From Kibdelosporangium philippinense (GTDB lineage Bacteria > Actinomycetota > Actinomycetes > Mycobacteriales > Pseudonocardiaceae): a DNA stretch of 64,000 nt. The position numbers and the translations under genes were made by a program. The notes beneath the pieces were generated by a model that had not been told where the DNA came from, made no database searches, and was given only the letters and a program-made list of their open reading frames with translations. Positions 8,173 through 15,521 of the stretch are shown piece after piece (positions within the stretch are counted from its first letter, which is position 1; the number at the start of each line of letters is the position of its first letter). Where the stretch lies: assembly GCF_021390435.2 (NCBI RefSeq), contig NZ_JAJVCN010000001.1, positions 3,968,001 to 4,032,000 of the forward strand, read 5' to 3'.

Positions 8173-8628
8173 CTAAGGGGATACGGCGATTCTTGTGTCG
8201 ATACCGGCATCTGGATCCAGGATGTAGTGCTCGGTGGCGGTTGCACGGTAGAGGCGCAGCCGTGCGTCGCCCGTCACACTGTCGAGGCCGAACTCCTTGA
8301 GACCGCTTTCCACTGACACTCGGGAGTACAGCGCAAGCGCTGCTTCCAGATCCTCGGAGGCCACCTGCGCTGCCGTAGCCACCATGTAGACGGCCTGAGC
8401 GTTGCCTGGAAGAACGGTCGTGTCGTAGATGACGATCGACAGCTCCGGGCGTACGGCGAGGTTCTTGGAATGGCGGGTCTCTGGCGAGGACAGCCAGTAG
8501 AACTCGCGACAGTTCTCGGTGGCGAACCACACCGGCGACGCCCACGGCAGACCAGATTCGTCTGCTGTGGCCAGTGTCATGAACGAGTTCGCGTCCAGCA
8601 CGGCGCGTGCGATGGCATCCCCAGACAT
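8173..8628 (-). CDS. Pyridoxamine 5'-phosphate oxidase-like (FMN/F420-binding split-barrel) protein
   Basis: 151 residues with the split beta-barrel signature FMTLATADESGLPWASPVWF and FYWLSSPETRHSKNLAVRPELSIVIYD, as in PPOX/FMN-binding and F420-dependent reductases. A flavin- or deazaflavin-linked redox role is likely; the substrate is unknown. ATG at 8628 is chosen because the domain begins right after it (MSGDAIARAVLDANSFM). It sits 52 bases downstream of the LLM pseudogene on the same strand and is probably the tail of the catabolic operon. Confidence 0.72.
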   Translation of the reverse strand: MSGDAIARAVLDANSFMTLATADESGLPWASPVWFATENCREFYWLSSPETRHSKNLAVRPELSIVIYDTTVLPGNAQAVYMVATAAQVASEDLEAALALYSRVSVESGLKEFGLDSVTGDARLRLYRATATEHYILDPDAGIDTRIAVSP

Positions 8629-8680
8629 GGGGCGCACCCTACTGGCGGATGTCGCCGGGATCCAGTGACTGGTCGATCCG

Positions 8681-9597
8681 TTAGTCCAGCTGTGGCAGGA
8701 TTTCCTGGGCGAAGTACTCGATGTGGTCCACATCGAACTGTTGCGGAGTCTGGACGTAAAGCCGGGTGATGCCCTCCTCCGCCAGCTTGCCGATCCCGTC
8801 GACGATCTGTGCGGGCGAACCGACAAGGCCATTTTTCAGCATCTCGGGGAAGCCACCCACAGACCGCTTGGCCACTTCGGCATCGTCACGCCCGCACGCG
8901 AGCGATCACCGACAACCGCACCGAGGCCGGGTCCCGGCCAATCGCTTGGCAGGCCGCCGCCACTCGCTCACGCTGGGGAGCGATGTCCACCAAGGCCGGG
9001 AAGTCGTAGTTGTACTCGTCTGCCCATTGCGCGACCCGCCGAGGTGTGCGGCGCGGGCCGCGTCCGCCCATCACGATCGGCGGCCGCGGACTCTGCACCG
9101 GCTTGGGCAACGCGGGCGAGTCGGTGAGCTGGTAGTGCTTTCCCTGATAGGAAAACCGTTCGCCCACTGGGGTTTGCCACAAGCCTGTGATGATCTCCAG
9201 CTGTTCCTCGAACCGGTCGATTCGCTCACCCGTGTCCGGAAACGGCACGCCGTACGAGGCGTGTTCGGGTTCGTACCAGCCTGGTGCGAACCCGAAGTCG
9301 ACGCGGCCGCCACTCATCTGGTCCACTTGGGCCACCGCGATCGCCAATGGCCCTGGCTGGCGGAACGTCGCCGCCGTCATCAACGTGCCGAGGCGGATCG
9401 AGCGGGTTTCCCTTGCAAGGGCCGCCAAGGTCAGCCAGGCATCCGTCGAACCGGGAAAACCGGACTCCCCCGATCGCTTCGAGGTGATCGGAGCGGAAAA
9501 ACCCGGCAAACCCGAGATATTCCGCCGCTTTCGCGGCTTCGGCGATGTCGTCGTACGTCGCGCCCTGCTCTGGATTGGTGAACAGATGCAGTTCCAC
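8681..9597 (-). pseudogene. LLM-class flavin/F420-dependent oxidoreductase, two frameshifts
   Basis: Three reading frames joined in order give a full luciferase-like monooxygenase. GTG at 9597 starts ELHLFTNPEQGATYDDIAEA to HLEAIG. A frame change in a run of five C (9467-9471, five G in the gene) leads to GESGFPGSTDAWLTLAALAR through DQMSGGRVDFGFAPGWYEPE to LSVIARV. A second change near 8893, best explained by loss of two bases, leads to GRDDAEVAKRSVGGFPEML through to ILPQLD and the stop. Family members are single proteins of about 300 residues, so this copy should be inactive unless the shifts are sequencing errors. It lies downstream of the acyl-CoA-dehydrogenase-like gene in the catabolic operon. 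Confidence 0.85.
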
Positions 9598-9671
9598 ACG
9601 TCCATAGCACCACACCCCGGGCATCGCGGCGACGCCCCGGACCGCAACTTCGCGCCGGTGTACGGGCTGAC

Positions 9672-10661
9672 TCAGGGCGCGAGGATGTCCAGTAGCGCGT
9701 TCTTCATCGGCGCGCGGCTGCCGGTCACCATGGTGAAGAGTGCTTCTCTGACAAGGCGTTCACCTTGGCCGCCGGCGAGCATCGAGTCTGCGCCCTCGGC
9801 GACGAAGACCGCACCGGCGGCGCGGTACGCAAGACTCGCTGCCGCCGCACGGGCGTCGAACAGTGCCTGCGGGTCCGCCATTCCTTCATCCAATGTGGAC
9901 CGGACTGAGCTGACCTCCGCGTCGATCGCTTCCGCCGACGCGGTACGGCCAAGGGATTCGAGTATCCGGGCGCATCGGACGGCGAGACCTGTTGGCACGG
10001 CGCCGTTCAGCCGGTAACCGAGTTGCTGGACTTCTCGGAACTGCTCGGCCGGGGTCTCCGACATGATCACCGCGTCGGAGATGAACACGTTGTCGAACGT
10101 CAGCCGGACGGTCTCTGACGCGTCGACCGCGATCAGGTTGTACCTGGTCGCGGGGATGTCCTTGGCCTCGATCAACGCCGACACCACCGTCTCACCGGCG
10201 TTGGCGACGACCTGCATGAGATCGACGATCCCCCAGCCGCTGACGAACGGCGCGTCACCGTCGAAGATCCAGCCACCGTCGGCCTTGGTGGCACGCAGGC
10301 GAGGCGGGTCGGCCAATGCTCCCGCGGACGCGACACCGCTCGTCTTCCGGCCTGCCACCAGGTCCTCGTAGTGCCGCGCCCGCAGGGATTCATTCGTGGT
10401 CTTGGCCACGCCGAGAACTGCGGCGTGATGCTGCAGCCAGGTGAACGTCGTCGGCAGGCAGCCACCAGCGAGCGTCTCGATCACCGTCACGATGCCTTCG
10501 AACCCCACGCCGGCATCAGGCGCCGCGATGCCGTAGAACCCCTCACGTGCCAGTACGCGGAAATGGCTTGGCGGAATCACTCCGCGGACGTCGACTTCCT
10601 TCGCGTCCGGCAGGAATACGTTCTCCGCGATCCACTGTGCCCGCTCGACGAGGTCCGTCAC
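9672..10661 (-). CDS. Acyl-CoA dehydrogenase-like flavoprotein
   Basis: 329 residues, about 50 shorter than typical acyl-CoA dehydrogenases. The N-terminal helical domain (REGFYGIAAPDAGVG), the central beta-domain (GGWIFDGDAPFVSGWGIVDLMQVVA, LTFDNVFI) and the C-terminal helices (VAEGADSMLAGGQGERLVREALF) are recognisable. The domain order also fits related flavin monooxygenases of the HpaB/DszC type, so it may oxygenate or dehydrogenate an intermediate rather than an acyl-CoA. GTG at 10661 starts the frame, 10 bases after the tautomerase stop, so it is part of the meta-cleavage operon. The substrate is unknown. Confidence 0.72.
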   Translation of the reverse strand: MTDLVERAQWIAENVFLPDAKEVDVRGVIPPSHFRVLAREGFYGIAAPDAGVGFEGIVTVIETLAGGCLPTTFTWLQHHAAVLGVAKTTNESLRARHYEDLVAGRKTSGVASAGALADPPRLRATKADGGWIFDGDAPFVSGWGIVDLMQVVANAGETVVSALIEAKDIPATRYNLIAVDASETVRLTFDNVFISDAVIMSETPAEQFREVQQLGYRLNGAVPTGLAVRCARILESLGRTASAEAIDAEVSSVRSTLDEGMADPQALFDARAAAASLAYRAAGAVFVAEGADSMLAGGQGERLVREALFTMVTGSRAPMKNALLDILAP

Positions 10662-10670
10662 CTGGTCATT

Positions 10671-10856
10671 CTACCGTTCCGCCAACGTCACCCCGCCCGA
10701 ACTCCACAACGAGGGCGAAACCTCGGTCAGCAACACCCGGATGCTCTCGTCACGCACTCCGAGGCTGTCACGGACCGCGTCGTGCACGGCCTTCAAACAC
10801 GCGCGCAGCGTCTCCGGATCACGGCCCTCAGCAACGGAAATCTGGACAAGCGGCAC
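10671..10856 (-). CDS. 4-oxalocrotonate tautomerase family protein
   Basis: 61 residues. GTG at 10856 is chosen because it places Pro directly after the initiator (PLVQISVAEGRDPETL), giving the catalytic Pro1 of this superfamily. It also has a well-spaced GGAGG, and the frame begins one base away from the upstream stop. The basic residue expected near position 11 is present as Arg. The enzyme ketonises 2-hydroxymuconate to 2-oxo-3-hexenedioate in the oxalocrotonate branch of catechol meta-cleavage. The flanking decarboxylase/hydratase and dioxygenase genes agree with this. Confidence 0.85.
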   Translation of the reverse strand: MPLVQISVAEGRDPETLRACLKAVHDAVRDSLGVRDESIRVLLTEVSPSLWSSGGVTLAER

Positions 10857-10857
10857 A

Positions 10858-11628
10858 TCAGCCTCCAACCACGACACGGCCAAGCGAACTGAACGATGCC
10901 GACACGGTGGACTCCTTGACCACCGGCACGGCGTCGGTCATGCCGCCAGTCAACACGATCCAACCGGCCCGCATCCGGCGGCCACGGCGGCCGAGGTCGT
11001 TCGCGGCCAGTGCGATTGCCTCGGCTGGGTGTCCTTGCACGGCCGCGCCGGTCGCGGTGTCGACGACATTGCTGTCCACTTCGAGCGAGCATGCCTCCGC
11101 CGCCAAGTCGAAGCCTTCGACCTCGCGCGCGATCGGGCCCGTCACGAAAGCGCCCGACGAGGCGTTGTCTGCCACGACATCGGGCAGCGTGAAACGGAAA
11201 TCGGCGTAGCGGCTGTCGATGATCTCTATACCCGAGAACACGTATTCGATCGCACCGAGCGCGGTCGCCGCCGTGACACCGGGTCCTTCGAGGTCACGCT
11301 TGAGGGTGACGGCGATCTCCGGCTCGGCGCGTGGGTGGATCAGCTTGTCCATCGGGACCGGCACGCCGGTCGGCAGGAGCATCGCGTCGGTCAGCCATGC
11401 GGTGAGCGGGCTGTCCACGTTCATCCGTTGCTGCTTGGCACGGGAGGTCAGGCCCAGTTTGACGCCGATCAGCGTCTCACCCCTGGCCAGCCGCAGCCGC
11501 AGGGTCTCGTCCTGGATCCGGTACGCGGTCTCCAAGTCCAAATCGGACCACGTGTCGGTCAACGGTGGCCCGTCGGTCCTGTCGTCCTCGCGGGCGAGTA
11601 AAAGCCGGGCAGCCTCTTCGACTGTCAT
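10858..11628 (-). CDS. 4-oxalocrotonate decarboxylase / 2-oxopent-4-enoate hydratase
   Basis: 256 residues of the hydratase/decarboxylase (FAH-like) family. Metal-binding acidic residues are visible in IHPRAEPEIAVTL and VFSGIEIIDSRY, and the family block GVKLGLTSRAKQQRM is near residue 55. It either decarboxylates 2-oxo-3-hexenedioate or hydrates 2-oxopent-4-enoate; the two enzymes are paralogues and only one is present here, so one protein may serve both or one step may be encoded elsewhere. ATG at 11628 follows GGAAG and removes a non-homologous leader. It lies between the acetaldehyde-dehydrogenase-like gene (19-base gap) and the tautomerase. Confidence 0.85.
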   Translation of the reverse strand: MTVEEAARLLLAREDDRTDGPPLTDTWSDLDLETAYRIQDETLRLRLARGETLIGVKLGLTSRAKQQRMNVDSPLTAWLTDAMLLPTGVPVPMDKLIHPRAEPEIAVTLKRDLEGPGVTAATALGAIEYVFSGIEIIDSRYADFRFTLPDVVADNASSGAFVTGPIAREVEGFDLAAEACSLEVDSNVVDTATGAAVQGHPAEAIALAANDLGRRGRRMRAGWIVLTGGMTDAVPVVKESTVSASFSSLGRVVVGG

Positions 11629-11647
11629 TACGCCACTTCCTATGTTC

Positions 11648-12514
11648 TTACGCCGCAACCAACGTACGGGCGAACAGGTCGCCAGCACGGGCCGCGGCCG
11701 CTGTCATGATGTCCAGATTCCCGGCCCAGTCCGGGAAATAGTCTCCGCTGCCGCGGATTTCGAGAAACACAGCCACCCGGTCGTCAACGAACTGCGGCTC
11801 AGCTTTCAAGGTGTAGCCGGGCATGTACTCGGCCACCTTGGCAATCATCTGGTGCAACGACTCGGTGATCGCAGTCCTATCTGGACGGGATGTGATCCGG
11901 CAGAACACCGTGTCCCGCATAATTGTTGGCGGTTCAGCCTGAGCAGGAATCAGAATTGCGCGTCCCTCAGCCGCACCACCGATCTGTTCAAGAGCCACCG
12001 CGGTACGGCTGGCCAATCCACCGATGTTGCCTGTGGCCGCCGCGCGTGACGAGACCGAGGCGATGACTTCCGCGTACGTCACGGGAACAACCGAACTGAT
12101 CGCACGAACGATCGGGACAGTCGCCTGCCCGGCAGGCGTGATCATGTTGATGTTCAAGGCATTCCGATAGTCCTCGAAATTCACCGCCGGGCACACCAAG
12201 GGGCCAACGGCCGAGGGCGTCAGGTCGATGACCCTGATCCCGGCTTCTGCGTACCGTGGCGCGTTGAGGGGGTGTGCCGCGGCCGAGCTCGCGTCGAACG
12301 CCAAGTCGACGTCGTCTCGAGCCAGCAGCCAGTCGACACCACCATCGGACGCTTCGACACCGAGCTTCTGCGCGCGCGACAACCCGTCTGTCGCCGCGTC
12401 GACACCGACCATGTAGCGCAGGTCGATGTGCTTGCTGCGGCGCAGTTTCAGCATCAGGTCGATGCCGATGTGCCCGGCGCCGACGATCGCCGCTCTGGTC
12501 ACTGCCGTGGTCAT
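11648..12514 (-). CDS. Acetaldehyde dehydrogenase (acylating)-like protein lacking the catalytic Cys
   Basis: 288 residues clearly homologous to the DmpF/HsaG family: Rossmann loop AAIVGAGHIGIDLM, DLTPSAVGP, YAEVIASVSS, PPTIMRDTVF and the C-terminal AGNLDIMTAAA. In DmpF the catalytic cysteine lies in NMVTCGGQATIP. Here the block reads NMITPAGQATVP, so the Cys is Pro127 and the next Gly is Ala. A stretch of about 16 residues before the VFLE block is also missing compared with DmpF. No 4-hydroxy-2-oxovalerate aldolase (the usual partner) is encoded nearby. It may be a dehydrogenase of different chemistry or a non-catalytic relic. Its ATG overlaps the dioxygenase stop (ATGA), so it is tightly co-translated. 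Confidence 0.82.
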   Translation of the reverse strand: MTTAVTRAAIVGAGHIGIDLMLKLRRSKHIDLRYMVGVDAATDGLSRAQKLGVEASDGGVDWLLARDDVDLAFDASSAAAHPLNAPRYAEAGIRVIDLTPSAVGPLVCPAVNFEDYRNALNINMITPAGQATVPIVRAISSVVPVTYAEVIASVSSRAAATGNIGGLASRTAVALEQIGGAAEGRAILIPAQAEPPTIMRDTVFCRITSRPDRTAITESLHQMIAKVAEYMPGYTLKAEPQFVDDRVAVFLEIRGSGDYFPDWAGNLDIMTAAAARAGDLFARTLVAA

Positions 12515-13413
12515 GACAGCCCGTGCATCTGCGGTTCAACGGTGACCGGGATCTGAGTCATGGTGCCGGGGCGCTTGGTCGTGCCGCACCACATGTCGAT
12601 GGCGTCCGGCTCGGCCGGGTCGAAGTAGCGCGGCTTCCAGTCCGGGTCGGTGATCTTGCGGACGCCGTAGGAGTATTCGTACGTCAGACCCTCAGGGCCC
12701 TTGAAGTACAGGAAGATCGCGGTGGACTGCGGGTGACGGCCGGGCCCCATCTCGATCTCGACACCGCGGTCTTTGAGGAAATGCCAGCTGCGCATCACGT
12801 CGTCGATCGACTCGACCTGGAAGTTCATGTGGCACAGGCCAGGGCCGTCGCCCTTGAACACGGCGAGCTTGTGGTGCACCGGGTCGAACCGCATCAGGCA
12901 CGCCAGCTCGCCGATCCAGTCCGAGACCTTGACGTTGAACATGGTCGACCAGAACCTGTAGGCCTCACGCACGTCCGGCGCGTCGAGGCAGAGGTGCCCG
13001 AACTCGGTGATTCCGGCGGTCCGGCCCCACCGGACCGGCCTCGGCAGCTGGGTCTGGTCGATGACTAAGTCGACGACGTTGCCGAAGGGGTCCTCGAAGG
13101 CCAGGTAGTCCCGGACGTGCCGGACCGCGGCACCAGCGCGGTCGCCACGGCCGACCTTGACACCCGCGGCTTCGAGCTCGGATTCCGCCGCGGCCAGCGC
13201 GTCTTCGTCGGACAGGGTGAACGCTGTCGACAGCACGCCGGACTCGCCTTCGACGAACGCGAGACAGTGATGGCGGTTGTCGGATCGTAGATACGAATGC
13301 CCGTTGACCTGCTCAACCAGTTCAAGGCCGACGATGTCGACCGCGAAGTCGACGGCTGTCTTCACGTCGGCGGTACCCGAGCGTACGTAGGCGATGTCTT
13401 GCAGCTCGATCAC
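12511..13413 (-). CDS. Extradiol ring-cleavage dioxygenase (catechol 2,3-dioxygenase type)
   Basis: 300 residues with two vicinal-oxygen-chelate halves. The C-terminal half holds the Fe(II) ligands in EFGHLCLDAPDV (His), GPGLCHMNFQ (His) and LTYEYSYGV (Glu), as in type I extradiol enzymes. It would open a catecholic ring next to the diol with O2. The real substrate may be substituted. GTG at 13413 follows GGAGC. It is the first gene of the leftward operon, reading away from the large inverted-repeat operator at 13471-13525, and overlaps the next gene by four bases. Confidence 0.87.
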   Translation of the reverse strand: MIELQDIAYVRSGTADVKTAVDFAVDIVGLELVEQVNGHSYLRSDNRHHCLAFVEGESGVLSTAFTLSDEDALAAAESELEAAGVKVGRGDRAGAAVRHVRDYLAFEDPFGNVVDLVIDQTQLPRPVRWGRTAGITEFGHLCLDAPDVREAYRFWSTMFNVKVSDWIGELACLMRFDPVHHKLAVFKGDGPGLCHMNFQVESIDDVMRSWHFLKDRGVEIEMGPGRHPQSTAIFLYFKGPEGLTYEYSYGVRKITDPDWKPRYFDPAEPDAIDMWCGTTKRPGTMTQIPVTVEPQMHGLS

Positions 13414-13470
13414 GGCAGAGCTCCGCTTCGTCGGGGGATCAGTCAGGGAGAAGATCGATGGTTAGAACCA

Positions 13471-13525
13471 TACCGGTATCTGTATATCTGTCAAGAATAG
13501 ATTGACATGTATACAGATACAGGTA
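13471..13525. promoter_or_regulatory. Large inverted-repeat operator between divergent catabolic operons
   Basis: The arms 13471-13493 and 13503-13525 are 23 bases each and match at 20 of 23 positions as an inverted repeat, separated by 9 bases. The left arm starts TACCGGTATCTGTATATC; each arm has internal ATCTGT/ACAGAT units. It lies in the AT-richer gap between the dioxygenase and the aldolase-fold gene. A shared operator controlling both directions is inferred. The PadR protein encoded at 16970 is the nearest regulator candidate. Confidence 0.75.
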
Positions 13526-13564
13526 AGTATGTGAGCCATGCCCATCGCGTAGCTCTCCCCCGAG

Positions 13565-14191
13565 TTGACCGCCGCCGGACGCGCCTTGCACCGCGCCGGC
13601 CTCGTCAATGCGTTTGGCCACGTCAGCGCCCGCATAGACGACAAAACGCTGCTCATGACGCCACCCCGCCCGCTCGGTGAATTGACCGACGATCAATTCA
13701 CCGAGATCGATATCAATGTCGGTGAATTGCCTACCGGTTGCCCCCGCGAGGCATGGATTCACGTCGCAATTGCCAAAGCCCGCCCGGACGTCAGCGCCAT
13801 CTGCCGCGCGCAGCCGCCGTCGACCTCCGCCGTGGCCGCCGCGCTGTCCGCGATCGTCCCGCTGCACGGCCAGGGCGCGCTGCTCGGCCCGGTCGTGCCG
13901 GTCTTCCAGAACGCGCGGCTGATCCGCGAGTCGAAGCTCGGCAAAGAGCTCGCGACGACCCTCGGCGACGGATACGCCTGTGTTCTCAAGGGAAATGGCG
14001 CGATCACGGTCGGCAGGAATGTCGGCGAGGCGGTCGCGCGGATGTGGATTCTCGAAGAGGCCTGCCGGATCACCCTGGCCGCGTCGGCAGCCGGGCTGAT
14101 GCCCGTCGCACTGACTGAAGACGAACAAAACGCTTGGTTCGCGACGGGAGCAGAGCTCCTTGACCGGATCTGGAACTACCTCAACGGATGA
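13565..14191 (+). CDS. Class II aldolase/adducin-fold protein without Zn ligands; start damaged
   Basis: About 208 residues. The fold is shown by AGRALHRAGLVNAFGHVSARID and by GEAVARMWILEEACRITLAA. In functional class II aldolases and related decarboxylases a zinc ion is held by an HxH motif and a later His. Here those places read CRAQPPS and LKGNGAITVG, so all three His are absent. An ATG at 13538 with four good codons (MPIA) is followed by an in-frame TAG at 13550, after which the frame continues to the stop at 14191. Translation must therefore start at a weak TTG (13565) or the gene carries a nonsense mutation. The family includes aromatic-acid decarboxylases, which would fit between the transporter and the dioxygenase, but the missing metal site makes activity uncertain. 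Confidence 0.68.
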   Translation: MTAAGRALHRAGLVNAFGHVSARIDDKTLLMTPPRPLGELTDDQFTEIDINVGELPTGCPREAWIHVAIAKARPDVSAICRAQPPSTSAVAAALSAIVPLHGQGALLGPVVPVFQNARLIRESKLGKELATTLGDGYACVLKGNGAITVGRNVGEAVARMWILEEACRITLAASAAGLMPVALTEDEQNAWFATGAELLDRIWNYLNG

Positions 14192-14204
14192 AAGGGCTTC
14201 CACC

Positions 14205-15521
14205 ATGGCCGCTGGAACACCCAACAAGACACTGTGGACAGTCGTAGCGTTATGCGGTCTGTCCGTCGCGTTCGACGGGTACGACTTGGTGGTGTTCGGT
14301 ACCACTGTTCCGTCGTTGCTCGCCGAATGGCAGATCGGCCCGGCCGAGGCAGGACGGATCGGCAGCTACGCGCTGATCGGCATGCTGATCGGCGCACTGC
14401 TGATCGGCACGGTCACCGACTGGCTCGGCAGGCGCTGGACCATGATCGCGTGCGTCACCTGGTTCTCGGCACTCACCGCGTTGTGTGCCTTCGCGCCGTC
14501 GCCTGAAGTGTTCGGCCTGTTGCGTTTCCTCAGCGGTATCGGGCTCGGCGGACTGATGCCGACAGCCGCGGCGCTCGTGGTCGAGTACGCCCCCAGAGGC
14601 AAGGAGAACATCACCTACACGATCATGCAGTCAGGCTACGCGGTCGGCGGCATCCTGGCGGCGTCGCTGGCGATTCCGCTGATCCCCGCGGTGGGCTGGC
14701 AGACGATGTACCTGATCGGCGCCGCCCCCGTCCTGGTCATCGTCCCGCTGGCGCTGCGTTACCTGCCCGAGTCACTGGAGTACTTGGTGCTGCGCGGGGA
14801 AACGGCCAAGGCCGAGGCACTCGCCGCGAAGCTCGGCGTCCCGGTTCCCGAGGTCACCCGACCGGAGAAGCGTTCGTGGTACAGCAGCATCCGTGAGCTG
14901 GCCAAGCCCGGTTTCCGTGCGGGCACCGTGCTGCTGTGGCTGGCGAGCCTGTGCGCGTTGCTGATGGTGTACGGGATGAACACCTGGCTGCCGCAGATCA
15001 TGCGCCAGGCCAACTTCCCGCTCGGCTCGGCACTGAGCTTCCTGCTGGTGTTCAACGTCGGCTCGATCGTCGGCTCGATCATCGGTGGCCGCGCGGCCGA
15101 CCGGATCGGTTCCAAGCCGGTGCTGGTGATCTCGTTCCTGCTGGCCGCGGTGAGCATCGCGACCTTGGCGGCGCGCCCGAACATCGCCGCGATCTACATC
15201 CTTGTCGCCATCGCCGGTTACGGCACGATCGGCACCCAGAACCTGATCAACGCGTTCGTCACCCGCTACTACCCCGTGACCGCCCGCTCGACCGGCATCG
15301 GCTGGTCGCTGGGTGTCGGCCGGTTCGGCGCGATCCTCGGCCCGGTCGTCGGCGGCCTGGTGATCGCTTCCGGAGCCGGTTTCCAATGGAACTTCTACCT
15401 GTTTGCCACGGTCGCCGTCATCGGTCTGCTCGCCGCCGCGCTGGTTCCGCTGTCCCCCGCGCTGGCCGATGACCGCCTCCGCGACGCGATCAAAACCGAA
15501 TTGAAGGAGCGCACTGCATGA
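14205..15521 (+). CDS. MFS transporter, aromatic acid:H+ symporter type
   Basis: 438 residues with about 12 membrane segments. LSVAFDGYDLVVFGTTVPSL in the first helix and GTVTDWLGRRWTMI after helix 2 are hallmarks of the BenK/PcaK (AAHS) group. It is expected to import an aromatic carboxylate with protons. ATG at 14205 with AAAGGG upstream is chosen; longer forms add a non-homologous leader overlapping the preceding gene. Its stop overlaps the next gene's ATG (ATGA), so the transporter and the semialdehyde dehydrogenase are co-translated. It ties the cluster to uptake of an aromatic acid. Confidence 0.87.
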   Translation: MAAGTPNKTLWTVVALCGLSVAFDGYDLVVFGTTVPSLLAEWQIGPAEAGRIGSYALIGMLIGALLIGTVTDWLGRRWTMIACVTWFSALTALCAFAPSPEVFGLLRFLSGIGLGGLMPTAAALVVEYAPRGKENITYTIMQSGYAVGGILAASLAIPLIPAVGWQTMYLIGAAPVLVIVPLALRYLPESLEYLVLRGETAKAEALAAKLGVPVPEVTRPEKRSWYSSIRELAKPGFRAGTVLLWLASLCALLMVYGMNTWLPQIMRQANFPLGSALSFLLVFNVGSIVGSIIGGRAADRIGSKPVLVISFLLAAVSIATLAARPNIAAIYILVAIAGYGTIGTQNLINAFVTRYYPVTARSTGIGWSLGVGRFGAILGPVVGGLVIASGAGFQWNFYLFATVAVIGLLAAALVPLSPALADDRLRDAIKTELKERTA

